Numbered from the stretch's first letter, positions 30,501 through 42,573 are shown. The stretch: DNA of 64,000 nucleotides from Pseudomonas luteola NBRC 103146 (GCF_002091675.1 NZ_BDAE01000007.1:1-64000), one strand, 5' to 3'. Notes: generated by a model not told the origin, from the sequence alone. Translations and numbers: made by a program.

Positions 30501-31148
30501 ATGCTCAAATTATTGCGAAACAGCGTTCTGGCCTTGCTGGCCGTAGTGCCATTGCTGGCCTCTGCAGCGCCTTCGGCTCACGATGTCATTCAACAGACTA
30601 CAGATAAGTTGCTGTCTGATCTGCAAACCAACAAGGAAACATATCGGAGCAATCCAGATGCTTTCTATAACTCTTTGAACGAGATCCTTGGTCCGGTCGT
30701 TGATGCCGAAGGTATCTCCCGCAGCATCATGACCGTAAGGTACAGTCGTCAGGCATCGCCTGAGCAAATGGCTCGCTTCCAGGAGAACTTTAAGCGAAGC
30801 CTGATGCAGTTCTATGGTAACGCACTGTTGGAGTACAACAATCAGGGTATCAAGGTTCTGCCAGCAACTGACAATGATCCCGAGCGTACTAGCGTAGGCA
30901 TGGAAGTACGTGATAGCCGCGGAACTGTCTATCCGGTCTCCTATACTATGGTAAATATCAATGGCAGTTGGAGAGTGCGTAACGTAATCATCAACGGCAT
31001 TAATATCGGTAAGCTGTTCCGTGATCAGTTTGCCCAGTCCATGCAGGCCAACGGCAACAACTTGGACAAGGTTATCGATAGCTGGGCTAATACCGTGGCG
31101 CGTGCCAAAAACTCTCCTGAAGCTCAAAAGGCCCAGGCTGGCTCATGA
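30501..31148 (+). CDS. mlaC: periplasmic phospholipid carrier MlaC
   Basis: MlaC, 215 aa, shuttles phospholipid between the MlaFEDB ring and MlaA in the outer membrane. Signal peptide MLKLLRNSVLALLAVVPLLASA, then the Tol_Tol_Ttg2 domain with NEILGPVVDAEGISRSIM and VNINGSWRVRNVIINGINIG. The last codons overlap mlaB by 4 nt. Confidence 0.95.
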   Translation: MLKLLRNSVLALLAVVPLLASAAPSAHDVIQQTTDKLLSDLQTNKETYRSNPDAFYNSLNEILGPVVDAEGISRSIMTVRYSRQASPEQMARFQENFKRSLMQFYGNALLEYNNQGIKVLPATDNDPERTSVGMEVRDSRGTVYPVSYTMVNINGSWRVRNVIINGINIGKLFRDQFAQSMQANGNNLDKVIDSWANTVARAKNSPEAQKAQAGS

Positions 31149-31456
31149 GTACGCAGGCGCATCTAGGAGAGAAGGTGCCGGGCGTCATGATGCTGTCTGG
31201 TCTTCTCGATCATCAGGCGACGGTAGCGCTGCGTCAGGAAGGGCAGCGCTATATACAGCAGAGCAGTACCGATGTGATCGTGATCGACTGTGCTGGTGTC
31301 GAGCGCTCCAACAGTGCAGGGCTTTCCTTGTTGCTGTCCTTTCAACGTGATGTGTTGCAGGCTGGCAAAAAACTTGAGGTTTGGAATTTGCCTGCAGATA
31401 TGAAGCAGATCGCAAGTGTGTCCGGTTTGCTGGACATTCTTCCTCTCTCTCATTGA
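31145..31456 (+). CDS. mlaB: STAS-domain protein MlaB
   Basis: MlaB, 103 aa, a cytoplasmic STAS-domain subunit that stabilises MlaF. The STAS core IVIDCAGVERSNSAGLSLLLSF carries the conserved serine-containing loop. Start overlaps mlaC (ATGA), last gene of mlaFEDCB. Confidence 0.92.
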   Translation: MSTQAHLGEKVPGVMMLSGLLDHQATVALRQEGQRYIQQSSTDVIVIDCAGVERSNSAGLSLLLSFQRDVLQAGKKLEVWNLPADMKQIASVSGLLDILPLSH

Positions 31457-31466
31457 ATATCCCATC

Positions 31467-31512
31467 GCCCTCTATCTGCAACCTTGGGGTTCGCAGTTGG
31501 GGGGCTTTTTTG
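31467..31512 (+). terminator. terminator of the mla operon
   Basis: GCCCTC pairs with GGGGGC around an inner stem CTGCAACC/GGTTCGCAG, followed by TTTTTTG. It starts 11 nt after mlaB and separates the operon from ibaG-murA. Confidence 0.7.
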
Positions 31513-31553
31513 TATTATGTCTGGCTGCGGAATAGGCTGCCAGGAGGTTGAAC

Positions 31554-33081
<1,528 letters not shown>

Positions 33082-33087
33082 GGGCTC

Positions 33088-33723
33088 ATGCTGACTATCG
33101 CGCTTTCAAAAGGCCGAATCCTGAACGATACGCTGCCGCTTCTTGCGGCGGCGGGTATCGTCCCAACTGAAGACCCCGATAAAAGCCGCAAGCTGATCAT
33201 CCCCACAAGTCTGGATGATGTGCGCTTGTTGATCGTACGTGCGACTGACGTGCCGACCTACGTTGAGCAAGGCGCAGCTGACTTGGGTGTTGCGGGAAAG
33301 GATGTGCTTATGGAGCACTCTGGCCAAGGACTCTACGAGCCGCTGGATCTGCAGATCGCCAAATGCCGGCTGATGACAGCGGGTGCAGTAAATGCTCCAG
33401 AGCCACGTGGCCGCATCAAGGTAGCGACCAAGTTTGTCAATATCGCCAAACGTTACTATGCCGAGCAGGGACGTCAGGTCGATATCATCAAGCTCTATGG
33501 CTCCATGGAGCTTGCACCGCTAGTGGGGCTGGCTGACAAGATCATTGACGTGGTCGATACAGGTAATACCTTGCGCGCCAATGGGCTTGAGCCACAGGAG
33601 CTGATTGCCCATGTTAGCTCTCGATTGATCGTCAACAAGGCTTCGATGAAGATGCAGCACGCGCGTATCCAGGCGCTGATCGATGTGCTGCGTGCTACGG
33701 TCGAAGAGCGACACCAGGCCTGA
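33088..33723 (+). CDS. hisG: ATP phosphoribosyltransferase, short form
   Basis: HisG short form, 211 aa, catalyses the first step of histidine synthesis (ATP plus PRPP). The short form lacks the C-terminal regulatory domain and requires HisZ, which is not in this window. Signatures: [28 protein letters not shown] and [22 protein letters not shown]. Six nt after murA, so the two are probably co-transcribed. Confidence 0.95.
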   Translation: MLTIALSKGRILNDTLPLLAAAGIVPTEDPDKSRKLIIPTSLDDVRLLIVRATDVPTYVEQGAADLGVAGKDVLMEHSGQGLYEPLDLQIAKCRLMTAGAVNAPEPRGRIKVATKFVNIAKRYYAEQGRQVDIIKLYGSMELAPLVGLADKIIDVVDTGNTLRANGLEPQELIAHVSSRLIVNKASMKMQHARIQALIDVLRATVEERHQA

Positions 33724-33729
33724 CCTTTC

Positions 33730-33747
33730 GCACGGCTGATGCCGTGC
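33730..33747. repeat. hairpin between hisG and hisD
   Basis: GCACGGC (33730-33736) and GCCGTGC (33741-33747) form a 7-bp stem with a TGAT loop, just after the hisG stop. No T-run follows; it may modulate read-through into hisD within the 122-nt gap. Confidence 0.35.
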
Positions 33748-33845
33748 CTGCCTATCCGTGTCATAGCCAATTTTCTCAGGTACCCGCACGGCAGGGCTGA
33801 TACTCTAGCGGTGCCTGAGACTAGCCATTGATAAGAGGCTTCGCT

Positions 33846-35156
33846 ATGACCGCACCGATTACGCTTCGCCGACTCGACGCTGCCGATCCTGATTTCGCGC
33901 GTCATCTGGATCATCTGCTGAGCTGGGAAAGTGTTTCTGACGCTGGCGTCAATCAGCGAGTCCTGGAGATTATCGAGGCTGTTCGCACCCGAGGGGATGA
34001 AGCTCTGGTGGAGTTCACACAGCGCTTTGATGGCGTCCAGGCTAGCTCAATGTCTGATCTGATTCTGCCTCGCGAAAGACTTGAGTTGGCTCTTACGCGC
34101 ATTACCGATGAGCAGCGAAATGCTCTTGAGCATGCAGCAGATCGTGTTCGCAGCTATCACGAAAAGCAAAAGCAGGACTCCTGGCGTTATACGGAAGCGG
34201 ATGGCACCGTTCTTGGGCAGCAAGTGACGCCGCTTGATCGGGCTGGGTTATATGTACCTGGCGGCAAGGCTTCCTATCCCTCTTCGGTGTTGATGAACGC
34301 CATTCCTGCCAAGGTTGCCGGTGTTGCTGAAGTTGTAATGGTCGTGCCAACGCCTCGCGGTGAAATCAACGAGCTGGTGCTCGCTGCTGCGTGCATTGCA
34401 GGCGTGGACCGCGTTTTTACTGTGGGTGGTGCGCAAGCAGTAGCGGCACTGGCTTACGGTACGCAAAGCGTCCCTCGTGTGGACAAGATCGTAGGGCCAG
34501 GCAATATCTATGTTGCAACGGCCAAGCGTCATGTCTTCGGACAGGTGGGTATCGACATGATTGCCGGGCCCTCCGAGATTCTAGTGGTCTGTGATGGCCA
34601 GACTGATCCAGACTGGATCGCCATGGATCTGTTTTCTCAGGCTGAGCATGATGAAGATGCCCAGTCGATTCTTGTCAGTCCTGATGCCGAGTTTCTGGAC
34701 AGGGTTGCTGAAAGTATCGCTCGTCTTCTGCCTACAATGGAGCGTGCTGAAATCATCCGAACGTCCTTGGAAGGAAGAGGTGCTCTGATTCATGTTGCCG
34801 ATCAGGCTCGGGCCTGCGAGGTCGTCAATCGCATTGCGCCTGAGCATTTGGAGCTCTCTGTAGCTGATCCTGAAGCCTGGTTGCCGGGCATTCGCCACGC
34901 GGGCGCGATCTTCATGGGGCGCTATACCGCTGAGGCACTGGGGGATTATTGTGCAGGGCCCAACCATGTTCTACCCACGTCCGGCACTGCACGTTTCTCT
35001 TCTCCTTTGGGCGTGTATGACTTCCAGAAGCGCTCGTCCTTGATCTTTTGTTCCGCGGATGGCGCTTCAGTGCTGGGGCGTACCGCCTCGGTGCTTGCGC
35101 GTGGGGAGTCCCTGACAGCTCATGCGCGCAGCGCTGAATACCGGATCAAGGAGTGA
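33846..35156 (+). CDS. hisD: histidinol dehydrogenase
   Basis: HisD, 436 aa, oxidises histidinol to histidine in two NAD-dependent steps; binds zinc. Family signature [38 protein letters not shown] is present in pieces, with the catalytic Glu/His in IAPEHLEL and the zinc-linked [17 protein letters not shown] at 33846 is preferred to upstream TTG because AAGAGG lies 7 nt upstream. Confidence 0.97.
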   Translation: MTAPITLRRLDAADPDFARHLDHLLSWESVSDAGVNQRVLEIIEAVRTRGDEALVEFTQRFDGVQASSMSDLILPRERLELALTRITDEQRNALEHAADRVRSYHEKQKQDSWRYTEADGTVLGQQVTPLDRAGLYVPGGKASYPSSVLMNAIPAKVAGVAEVVMVVPTPRGEINELVLAAACIAGVDRVFTVGGAQAVAALAYGTQSVPRVDKIVGPGNIYVATAKRHVFGQVGIDMIAGPSEILVVCDGQTDPDWIAMDLFSQAEHDEDAQSILVSPDAEFLDRVAESIARLLPTMERAEIIRTSLEGRGALIHVADQARACEVVNRIAPEHLELSVADPEAWLPGIRHAGAIFMGRYTAEALGDYCAGPNHVLPTSGTARFSSPLGVYDFQKRSSLIFCSADGASVLGRTASVLARGESLTAHARSAEYRIKE

Positions 35157-35160
35157 TGTC

Positions 35161-36222
35161 ATGAGTCGATTCTGGAGTCCCTTCGTCGAGAAGCTGGTGC
35201 CGTATGTACCTGGCGAGCAGCCCAAGATTGCCAATCTGGTAAAACTCAACACCAACGAAAACCCCTACGGCCCTTCGCCCAAGGTTATTGATGCGATACG
35301 GGCTGAGCTGGGCGAGGGCTTGCGGCTGTATCCTGATCCCAATGGGGATCGGTTGAAGCAGGCGGTAGCAGAGTATTATTCAATCAATGTCGAGCAAGTG
35401 TTTGTAGGCAATGGTTCGGATGAAGTGCTTGCCCATATCTTTCACGGCTTGTTTCAGCACAAGGCGCCCTTGCTGTTCCCGGATATTTCGTACAGCTTCT
35501 ATCCAGTGTACTGTGGATTGTATGAGATTCCATTCGAAGCGTTGCCACTGGATGAACACTATCAAATCAATCTGGAAGACTACATCCGGCCTAACGCCGG
35601 TATTATTTTCCCCAATCCTAACGCGCCTACAGGGTGTCTGGTAGGGTTGGGGCACATCGAGTCGCTTCTGCAAAAGAACACGGACTCGGTTGTGGTGGTT
35701 GATGAAGCCTATGTGGATTTTGGTGGCGAGACTGCTATTTCACTGGTGGGTCGTTATCCAAATCTGCTAGTGACTCAAACGCTCTCCAAGTCTCGCTCCC
35801 TGGCAGGCTTGAGGGTTGGGCTGGCAGTAGGTCATCCCGATCTCATCGAAGCATTGGAGCGGGTCAAGAACAGTTTCAATTCATACCCGCTTGATCGGTT
35901 GGCGCTGGCAGGCGCCGTCGCAGCCTTTGAAGACAGGGACTATTTCAGTCAAACGTGCGGAGCAGTGATTGAAAGCCGAACGGTGCTGGTAGCCGAATTG
36001 GAAGCACTGGGTTTCCATGTGCTGCCCTCTGCTGCAAATTTCGTGTTCGCTCAGCACCCTTCGTATGAGGGGGCTGAATTGGCGGCTGCACTGCGTGAAA
36101 GACGCGTCATTGTGCGTCATTTCAATAAGCCTCGAATCGATAAGTTCTTGCGTATCACAATTGGTACGCCAGAACAAAATGCTGTTTTGATCGAGGCGTT
36201 GAAGGACTACGGACTCGCCTGA
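35161..36222 (+). CDS. hisC: histidinol-phosphate aminotransferase
   Basis: HisC, 353 aa, a PLP aminotransferase making histidinol phosphate. [12 protein letters not shown] near the N-terminus, VVDEAYVDF, and the PLP lysine in [15 protein letters not shown] are conserved. ATG at 35161 is 4 nt past hisD with AAGGAG overlapping the hisD end. Second his gene of the small hisG-hisD-hisC group; remaining his genes are elsewhere. Confidence 0.95.
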   Translation: MSRFWSPFVEKLVPYVPGEQPKIANLVKLNTNENPYGPSPKVIDAIRAELGEGLRLYPDPNGDRLKQAVAEYYSINVEQVFVGNGSDEVLAHIFHGLFQHKAPLLFPDISYSFYPVYCGLYEIPFEALPLDEHYQINLEDYIRPNAGIIFPNPNAPTGCLVGLGHIESLLQKNTDSVVVVDEAYVDFGGETAISLVGRYPNLLVTQTLSKSRSLAGLRVGLAVGHPDLIEALERVKNSFNSYPLDRLALAGAVAAFEDRDYFSQTCGAVIESRTVLVAELEALGFHVLPSAANFVFAQHPSYEGAELAAALRERRVIVRHFNKPRIDKFLRITIGTPEQNAVLIEALKDYGLA

Positions 36223-36230
36223 TGGAAGAA

Positions 36231-36260
36231 AAAACGGCGCCTATGGGGCGCCGTTTTTTT
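36231..36260. terminator. bidirectional terminator between hisC and algW
   Basis: AAAACGGCGCC (36231-36241) pairs with GGCGCCGTTTT (36247-36257), followed by a T-run to 36260 and preceded by an A-run. It ends both converging genes; the algW stop codon (36241-36243) lies in its arm and loop. Confidence 0.88.
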
Positions 36261-37425
36261 GTGTTGACTCATCAGAAGAGGGCTCGGATGACGTGCTGGT
36301 ATCAATGGGTGGCCTTAAGCCTATGATTCCGGTCAGTTTAAGCGGCTTTCCATTGCGAAGCACTTCTATCGAGATCTTGTCTCCGGGTCTGCTGCGTGCG
36401 ACCTGATTCATGGACTGGCGACCATCGATCGCAGGTTCGTTGTCCAGCTTAAGCAGAATGTCGCCTGGCTGCAGGCCGGCACGTTGTGCCGGACCGTTGG
36501 GGTAAACCCCAGAAACGACAATGCCGTCCTGATTAGGCAGGTTGAACGAGGCGGCAAGCTCTGGGGAAATACGTTCTACCTCAACCCCTAGCCAGCCGCG
36601 GATTACCTGGCCGTGGGCAATGATTGATTGCATGACGTCCATGGCCAGTTTGATGGGAATGGCGAAGCCGATACCCTGCGAGCCACCGGATAAAATCGCT
36701 GTGTTGATACCAATCAGATTGCCGTTGGCATCTACCAGTGCCCCACCAGAGTTACCCAGGTTAATGGCTGCATCTGTCTGGATGAAATCCTCATAGGTAT
36801 TTAGCCCCAGCTGGTTACGGCCTGTGGCACTGATAATACCCATGGTCACCGTCTGACCTACGCCGAACGGGTTGCCAATAGCCAGTGCCACATCCCCGAT
36901 GCGAATGGCTTCCGAATGGCCGATGGAGATGGCCGGAAGACTATCCAGATCAATCTTGAGAACAGCCAGATCTGTATCGGGATCGCTTCCTATCAGATGC
37001 GCCACCGTCTGCCGGCCATCCTGTAACGCTACGACAATGGTATCGGCGTCAGAGGTGACATGGTTGTTGGTTAGCAGATAGCCTTCATGGCTCATGATCA
37101 CTGCCGAACCCAGGCTCAGCTCTTCGTTACTCTTTGGTGGATTCTTATCAAAGTAGGGTTTGAATAAGGGGTCATCCTGAATTGGCGCGCTGGGCTTCTT
37201 AGGATGCTTGGTCGAACGTAGTGAAACTACGGCCGGAGCTGCCTTGCTGGCGGCATCAGCATAAGAGACCGGGCCTTGAGTGCGAGGGGAGGTCTCAGTC
37301 GTCTGCTCGAAATGTACCTGCTGCTTGGGCAAGCCTACCCATTCAGGAAATCGAATGACTACCACCGCTGCCAGCAGGATGCCTACCACGATGGGCCAGC
37401 AGTAGGAGCGCAAGGCCTTTAACAT
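36241..37425 (-). CDS. algW: periplasmic serine protease AlgW (DegS type)
   Basis: AlgW, 394 aa, the site-1 protease that senses misfolded outer-membrane proteins and cleaves the anti-sigma factor MucA, activating AlgU. An N-terminal membrane anchor (about residues 11-28) precedes the trypsin-like domain with catalytic His122 (TNNHV), Asp152 (DTDLAVL) and Ser226 (GNSGGAL); one PDZ domain follows (about 275-375). ATG at 37425 is used; an upstream TTG lies too close to the ribosome site. Its stop codon is inside the terminator hairpin. MucA and AlgU are not in this window. Confidence 0.93.
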   Translation of the reverse strand: MLKALRSYCWPIVVGILLAAVVVIRFPEWVGLPKQQVHFEQTTETSPRTQGPVSYADAASKAAPAVVSLRSTKHPKKPSAPIQDDPLFKPYFDKNPPKSNEELSLGSAVIMSHEGYLLTNNHVTSDADTIVVALQDGRQTVAHLIGSDPDTDLAVLKIDLDSLPAISIGHSEAIRIGDVALAIGNPFGVGQTVTMGIISATGRNQLGLNTYEDFIQTDAAINLGNSGGALVDANGNLIGINTAILSGGSQGIGFAIPIKLAMDVMQSIIAHGQVIRGWLGVEVERISPELAASFNLPNQDGIVVSGVYPNGPAQRAGLQPGDILLKLDNEPAIDGRQSMNQVARSRPGDKISIEVLRNGKPLKLTGIIGLRPPIDTSTSSEPSSDESTQKNGAP

Positions 37426-37549
37426 TATTACCAATCCTTGTTGCGAGGCCTGTGTACGGCCGATAAGGTGCGGCCATTATACGGAGCTGCCTTTGTCTAT
37501 AAAGACATGCGAACCGATTGGTAGAGCCTGTTTAATGGAGAATATAACC

Positions 37550-38308
37550 ATGACCATAGCCTTGACGACACTGCTGGATGAGGCGAACCGCTATCTTGAT
37601 GCTGCTGCAATCAAGGATTACTGCCCCAATGGCCTGCAAGTGGAAGGTCGCGCTACGGTGGCTCGTATCGTTAGCGGTGTGACCGCAAGCCAGGCGTTGT
37701 TGGATGCCGCGATAGAGGCAGGGGCCGACATGGTGCTTGTGCACCATGGCTACTTCTGGAAAAGCGAGGATCCGCGTGTCATCGGAATGAAGCAGCGTCG
37801 ACTCAAGACCTTGATCATTAATGACGTGAGCCTGGTGGCTTATCACCTGCCGCTCGATTTGCATCCTGTGGTGGGTAATAACGTTCAGCTGGCCGAGCGC
37901 TTGGGTATCACGGTTGAGGGAGGGATCGAGCCAGGTAATCCACGCTCTATCGTTTTGCAAGGGACACTAAGTGAACCGCGTACCGCTGCCGAGTTTGCAG
38001 CTCATATCAAGCATGTTCTAGGGCGCGAACCTCTCGTAATCGAGGGTGATCGCCCCATCAAGCGGATCGCCTGGTGTACAGGGGGAGCCCAAGGTTATAT
38101 CGATCAGGCTATCGCCGCTGGTGTTGATGCCTATCTTACAGGTGAAGTATCGGAGCAGACCGTTCACAGTGCGCGTGAAAATGGCATTAGTTTTTTTGCG
38201 GCTGGCCATCATGCGACCGAGCGTTACGGCGTTCAGGCTTTGGGAGAGTATCTTGCAGGACGTTTTGGCATAGAGCATGTCTTCATCGACAGTTCGAATC
38301 CGGCTTGA
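37550..38308 (+). CDS. NIF3-like dinuclear metal protein (YbgI family)
   Basis: A 252-aa NIF3/YbgI-family protein (GTP cyclohydrolase I type 2 homolog by older annotation) of uncertain function; the family forms hexameric rings with a two-metal site. Metal ligands are suggested by LVHHGYFW, VAYHLPLDLHP and the C-terminal FAAGHHATERYG. ATG at 37550 begins the conserved MTIALTTLLDEANRYLD; earlier in-frame ATGs exist. Divergent from algW. Confidence 0.88.
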   Translation: MTIALTTLLDEANRYLDAAAIKDYCPNGLQVEGRATVARIVSGVTASQALLDAAIEAGADMVLVHHGYFWKSEDPRVIGMKQRRLKTLIINDVSLVAYHLPLDLHPVVGNNVQLAERLGITVEGGIEPGNPRSIVLQGTLSEPRTAAEFAAHIKHVLGREPLVIEGDRPIKRIAWCTGGAQGYIDQAIAAGVDAYLTGEVSEQTVHSARENGISFFAAGHHATERYGVQALGEYLAGRFGIEHVFIDSSNPA

Positions 38309-38318
38309 ATATATATAT

Positions 38319-38333
38319 AGAACACTTGGTTCT
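38319..38333. promoter_or_regulatory. palindrome upstream of cysD
   Basis: AGAAC-ACTTG-GTTCT forms a perfect 5+5 inverted repeat just after an alternating AT run (38309-38319), about 90 nt before cysD. Sulphate assimilation genes are usually CysB-activated, so this may be an activator site, but I cannot match it to a firm CysB consensus. Confidence 0.3.
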
Positions 38334-38425
38334 AAGCAGGCTCCTGAATAGAAGAGTTATGCTGTGGTATCGTGAGTGTTCGTCCACGGCCCGCTGGCCG
38401 TCCCTCCGCAATTCCGTGAGTAGCC

Positions 38426-39343
38426 ATGCTCGATAAACTGACTCATTTGAAACAGCTCGAGGCGGAAAGCATCCACATCATTCGTGAGGTGGCCGCCGAA
38501 TTCGACAACCCTGTGATGCTGTACTCCATCGGTAAAGATTCCGCGGTAATGCTGCATCTGGCGCGTAAAGCCTTTTTTCCCGGCAAGTTGCCGTTTCCTG
38601 TTCTGCACGTCGATACAGGCTGGAAATTCAAAGCCATGTACGAGTTTCGTGATCGCATGGTCAAGGAAATGGGGCTGGATCTTCTGATTCACCAAAACCC
38701 AGAAGGCGTCGCTCAGGGAATCAATCCCTTTACACATGGTAGCGCCAAGCATACCGATGTGATGAAGACTCAAGGCCTCAAACAGGCACTGGACAAATAT
38801 GGCTTCGATGCTGCCTTTGGCGGCGCCCGTCGCGATGAAGAAAAGTCTCGTGCCAAGGAGCGCGTCTATTCGTTCCGTGACACTAAACACCGCTGGGATC
38901 CAAAGAACCAGCGCCCGGAGTTGTGGAGCATCTACAACGGCAACATCAATAAGGGCGAATCGATTCGGGTCTTCCCACTTTCGAACTGGACCGAGCTGGA
39001 TATCTGGCAATACATCTATCTGGAAAGTATCCCGATCGTTCCGCTGTACTTTGCGGCAGAGCGGGACGTAATCGAGAAGAATGGCACGCTCATCATGATT
39101 GACGACGAGCGTATTCTCGAACACCTTTCCGACGAGGAAAAAGCACGTATTCAGAAGCAGCAGGTCCGCTTCCGTACCCTGGGTTGCTATCCACTTACCG
39201 GGGCGGTCGAGTCTTCTGCGGCTACGCTACCCGATATCATTCAGGAAATGCTGCTGACTCGGACCTCCGAGCGTCAGGGTCGAGTCATTGATCATGATGC
39301 GGCGGGGTCAATGGAAGAGAAGAAACGTCAGGGGTATTTCTAA
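38426..39343 (+). CDS. cysD: sulfate adenylyltransferase subunit 2
   Basis: CysD, 305 aa, makes adenosine 5'-phosphosulfate from ATP and sulfate, with GTP hydrolysis by CysN driving the reaction. The PP-loop is [13 protein letters not shown] (about 32-44); [31 protein letters not shown] and [12 protein letters not shown] are family signatures. One base separates it from cysNC. Confidence 0.97.
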   Translation: MLDKLTHLKQLEAESIHIIREVAAEFDNPVMLYSIGKDSAVMLHLARKAFFPGKLPFPVLHVDTGWKFKAMYEFRDRMVKEMGLDLLIHQNPEGVAQGINPFTHGSAKHTDVMKTQGLKQALDKYGFDAAFGGARRDEEKSRAKERVYSFRDTKHRWDPKNQRPELWSIYNGNINKGESIRVFPLSNWTELDIWQYIYLESIPIVPLYFAAERDVIEKNGTLIMIDDERILEHLSDEEKARIQKQQVRFRTLGCYPLTGAVESSAATLPDIIQEMLLTRTSERQGRVIDHDAAGSMEEKKRQGYF

Positions 39344-39344
39344 T

Positions 39345-41243
39345 ATGTCGCATCAATCCGAACTGATTAGTCAGGACATCCTGGCATACCTGGCCCAGCA
39401 CGAGCGCAAGGAGCTACTTCGCTTCCTGACGTGCGGCAACGTAGATGATGGCAAGAGCACCCTGATCGGTCGCCTGCTGCATGATTCCAAGATGATCTAT
39501 GAAGATCATCTTGAGGCAATTACTCGCGACTCCAAGAAAGTCGGTACCACAGGCGAGGAAGTAGATCTGGCGCTGCTGGTGGATGGCTTGCAGGCCGAGC
39601 GTGAGCAGGGCATCACTATTGATGTGGCGTATCGTTATTTTTCTACGGCCAAGCGCAAGTTCATCATCGCCGATACCCCTGGTCATGAGCAGTACACTCG
39701 CAATATGGCGACCGGTGCGTCCACCTGTGACCTTGCGATCATCCTGATCGACGCACGTTACGGTGTGCAAACCCAGACACGTCGCCACAGTTTTATTGCA
39801 TCGCTGCTCGGCATCAAGCATGTTGTGGTTGCGGTGAACAAGATGGATCTGCTGGGCTTTGACGAAGCGGTTTTCAACCGGATCCGCGAGGACTACCTGA
39901 GCTTTGCCGAGCGCATCAATCTGGGCGCCAAGGACATACACTTTGTCCCGATGTCAGCGCTCAAGGGCGATAACGTGGTCAATCGCAGCGAGCAAACGCC
40001 CTGGTATACCGGCAAGCCGCTGATGGAAATTCTGGAAACCGTCGAGATCGCAGCCGATCGCAATGTCACCGACATGCGCTTTCCGGTCCAGTACGTAAAC
40101 CGTCCAAACCTGAACTTCCGCGGATTTGCCGGTACTCTGGCCTCTGGCGTGGTGCATAAGGGTGATGAGGTTGTTGTGCTGCCATCAGGCAAGGGTAGCC
40201 GCGTGAAATCCATCGTCACGTTCGAGGGCGAGCTGGAGCAGGCTATTCCTGGTCAGGCCGTTACGCTGACGCTTGAAGATGAAATCGATATCTCCCGTGG
40301 AGATCTGCTGGTTCATCCAGATAATCGACCCCACGTGACGGATAGCTTCGAAGCCATGCTGGTTTGGATGGCTGAAGAGCCCATGCTGCCTGGCAAGAAA
40401 TACGATATCAAGCGTGCAACCAGCTATGTCCCCGGCTCTCTGCCCAGCATCGTGCATACGGTTGATGTAAACACGCTGGAAAAAGGTCAGGCCAGCCAGC
40501 TCAAGCTGAACGAGATTGCGCGGGTCAAGGTCAGCCTGGATGCCCCTATCGCTCTAGACAGTTACGAGCGCAACCGTACCACGGGTGCCTTCATCGTTAT
40601 CGATCGGCTTACCAATGGTACGGTCGGCGCAGGCATGATCATCGCGGATCCCAAGGTGGGCGGTACTGCCGATCAGCATGGCCATCAGCTACATGTCTCC
40701 ACTGAGGAGCGCGCGGCTCGGTTCGGCCAGCAGCCTGCTACGGTGCTCTTTACAGGTCTTTCCGGCGCAGGCAAGAGCACGCTGGCGTATGCAGTCGAGC
40801 GCAAGCTGTTCGATGCCGGACGTGCGGTGTATGTACTGGATGGGCAGAACCTGCGTCATGACCTTAACAAGGGGCTTCCGCAGGATCGTGCAGGGCGTCG
40901 TGAGAATTGGCTTCGGGCGGCCCATGTGGCCCGTCAGTTCAATGAAGCCGGCCTATTGACCCTTGCCGCATTCGTAGCGCCGGACGCCGAAGGGCGTGAG
41001 CAGGCCAAGACGCTGATCGGTCCTGAGCGGGTCATTACAGTGTACGTTCAGGCCTCTCCGCAGGCATGTCGTGAACGCGATCCTCAGGGGCTGTATGCGG
41101 CTGAGGGTGACAACATCCCGGGTGAGTCCTTCCCCTACGATGTGCCGCTAAACGCCGACCTGATAATCGATACGCAAAGCCTTTCCATTGAGGAAGGAGC
41201 CAGGCAGGTAATCGCCTTGCTGCGGGCCAGAGGTCATATCTAG
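39345..41243 (+). CDS. cysNC: bifunctional sulfate adenylyltransferase GTPase / APS kinase
   Basis: A 632-aa fusion. Residues 1-450 are CysN, a translation-factor-type GTPase: G1 [15 protein letters not shown]3 [11 protein letters not shown] and G4 NKMDLLGF. Residues from about 455 are CysC, APS kinase: P-loop [11 protein letters not shown], then [14 protein letters not shown] and [20 protein letters not shown]. The fused form is usual in Pseudomonas. ATG at 39345 is right after the cysD stop; longer upstream frames overlap cysD and are not conserved. Confidence 0.96.
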   Translation: MSHQSELISQDILAYLAQHERKELLRFLTCGNVDDGKSTLIGRLLHDSKMIYEDHLEAITRDSKKVGTTGEEVDLALLVDGLQAEREQGITIDVAYRYFSTAKRKFIIADTPGHEQYTRNMATGASTCDLAIILIDARYGVQTQTRRHSFIASLLGIKHVVVAVNKMDLLGFDEAVFNRIREDYLSFAERINLGAKDIHFVPMSALKGDNVVNRSEQTPWYTGKPLMEILETVEIAADRNVTDMRFPVQYVNRPNLNFRGFAGTLASGVVHKGDEVVVLPSGKGSRVKSIVTFEGELEQAIPGQAVTLTLEDEIDISRGDLLVHPDNRPHVTDSFEAMLVWMAEEPMLPGKKYDIKRATSYVPGSLPSIVHTVDVNTLEKGQASQLKLNEIARVKVSLDAPIALDSYERNRTTGAFIVIDRLTNGTVGAGMIIADPKVGGTADQHGHQLHVSTEERAARFGQQPATVLFTGLSGAGKSTLAYAVERKLFDAGRAVYVLDGQNLRHDLNKGLPQDRAGRRENWLRAAHVARQFNEAGLLTLAAFVAPDAEGREQAKTLIGPERVITVYVQASPQACRERDPQGLYAAEGDNIPGESFPYDVPLNADLIIDTQSLSIEEGARQVIALLRARGHI

Positions 41244-41251
41244 GTGTTAAT

Positions 41252-41280
41252 AAAAAGCCCGGCTATTGCCGGGCTTTTTA
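41252..41280. terminator. bidirectional terminator between cysNC and zapG
   Basis: AAAAAGCCCGGC (41252-41263) pairs perfectly with GCCGGGCTTTTT (41268-41279) over a 4-nt loop; A- and T-runs are built into the arms, so it works on both strands. Confidence 0.9.
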
Positions 41281-41289
41281 TTTATCTTT

Positions 41290-41724
41290 TCAACGATGAT
41301 TCTTAAGGCTGTAGGCCTCATCCAGCCCGCTGTCAGTATCGCCCTTTGGCGCGTAGTCCTTGGGCGCCTCTGCAGGACCGTCCAGACGGTCGCGTGGTGA
41401 TGGGTAGTTGTCATGGCTATGCAGGGCCGCTTGTAGGCGCTGGCGTGTCAACTCGTCCAGAGCCAGGCGATCCGCACCTTCGGAAAGGTGACGCTGCACA
41501 TCCTGGTAATTCTGGGTGAGTTTTTTCACAAGTCCTGCCGTTGTGCTGAAGTGGCTAGTGACCTCATGTTGATAACTGTCAAAGCGCTGCTGAAGCTCGT
41601 CAAGCTGGCGTTGTACTCGGTTGGGCGCGGTGCCAGGCATCAGGCGCGCAATCAGAAAGCCGATGCCTATACCAACGAGCAGGGCAATAACAGGCATTAG
41701 CCAAATAGTCAGGGACTGGTCCAC
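41290..41724 (-). CDS. zapG: YhcB/ZapG-like DUF1043 membrane protein
   Basis: A 144-aa inner-membrane protein of the YhcB (DUF1043) family, linked in E. coli to cell division and envelope growth. One N-terminal membrane helix (LTIWLMPVIALLVGIGIGFLIARL), then a coiled coil (RVQRQLDELQQRFDSYQHEVTSH) and a disordered, Pro-rich end. The open frame extends upstream, but GTG at 41724 has GAGGAAG just before it and gives the family start VDQSLTIWL. Divergent from the hydrolase gene. Confidence 0.88.
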   Translation of the reverse strand: MDQSLTIWLMPVIALLVGIGIGFLIARLMPGTAPNRVQRQLDELQQRFDSYQHEVTSHFSTTAGLVKKLTQNYQDVQRHLSEGADRLALDELTRQRLQAALHSHDNYPSPRDRLDGPAEAPKDYAPKGDTDSGLDEAYSLKNHR

Positions 41725-41859
41725 GAATCTTCCTCTCTGAACGTCTTTTGCATTACGGTAACGGCTTCTTGCTGCGCTTGTACACTGTCCCATGTTAAAT
41801 AGTGAGCGCAGTCAACGAGCTAGACGAGTCGACCCGATAGAGGGTCACGGAGTTCAGGT

Positions 41860-42492
41860 GTGTCTACACGAGAAAATCCAGTTTCGATCGAAGGGCCTTC
41901 AGGGCCACTCGAAGCCTTGCATCTTGATCAGCCTGACGCCCGTGGCGTAGCGATCATCTGCCATCCGCATCCCCTGTTTGACGGGACTATGCACAATAAG
42001 GTCATTTCTACGCTGCAACGTACTGTAAGGGATGCAGGCTTTTCCACGCTACGTTTCAACTTTCGAGGCGTAGGACAAAGCGCTGGAAGCTACGGTGAGG
42101 GAGCAGGTGAGATTGATGATGCCTATGCGGCTGCACAGTGGTTGATAAGGCAGCACCCAGGGGTACCTTTAACCGTCATGGGGTTTTCATTCGGTGCCTG
42201 TGTGGCGGGATGCCTAGCAGGGCGTCTGGAAGGAGACGGGCAGGCATTGACTCGTCTGTTCATGCTGGCTCCTTCTGTCGAACGCTTCGATATTGAAGGT
42301 AAGCTACCGCTGCGCTGCCCTTTGACGGTCATTCAGCCCGAGGCCGATGAAGTCGTCACGCCGGAAAAGGTCTATGCCTGGTCTGAAGCGTTGCAGCAGC
42401 GCCATGAGTTGATCAAAGTCCCTGAATGCAGCCATTTCTTTCATGGCAAACTGACCGACCTCAAAGCGCTGGTCCAGCCTCGACTGGACTGA
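41860..42492 (+). CDS. alpha/beta hydrolase (COG2945 type)
   Basis: A 210-aa alpha/beta-hydrolase. Motifs: CHPHPLFDGTMHNKV near the N-terminus, RFNFRGVGQSAGSY for the oxyanion region, nucleophile elbow GFSFGAC, acid in QPEADEVVTPEKVY and a late His in CSHFFHGKL. Substrate unknown; the family is often just called predicted hydrolase. GTG start with GGAG 7 nt upstream. Confidence 0.85.
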   Translation: MSTRENPVSIEGPSGPLEALHLDQPDARGVAIICHPHPLFDGTMHNKVISTLQRTVRDAGFSTLRFNFRGVGQSAGSYGEGAGEIDDAYAAAQWLIRQHPGVPLTVMGFSFGACVAGCLAGRLEGDGQALTRLFMLAPSVERFDIEGKLPLRCPLTVIQPEADEVVTPEKVYAWSEALQQRHELIKVPECSHFFHGKLTDLKALVQPRLD

Positions 42493-42573
42493 TTAAGCCG
42501 TTGCGTCCGAAGACGCCGTAATTGGCGGCCATGCCTGATACTGGCCGCCCTAGATGAGAATGCACCATACGCC

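Noticed and set aside
36683-36750. NLGNSGG in AlgW instead of NPGNSGG
   Set aside because: The residue before GNSGG varies among DegS/DegP/AlgW (His, Arg, Pro), and the catalytic Ser and oxyanion glycines are intact, so it is not evidence of inactivation.
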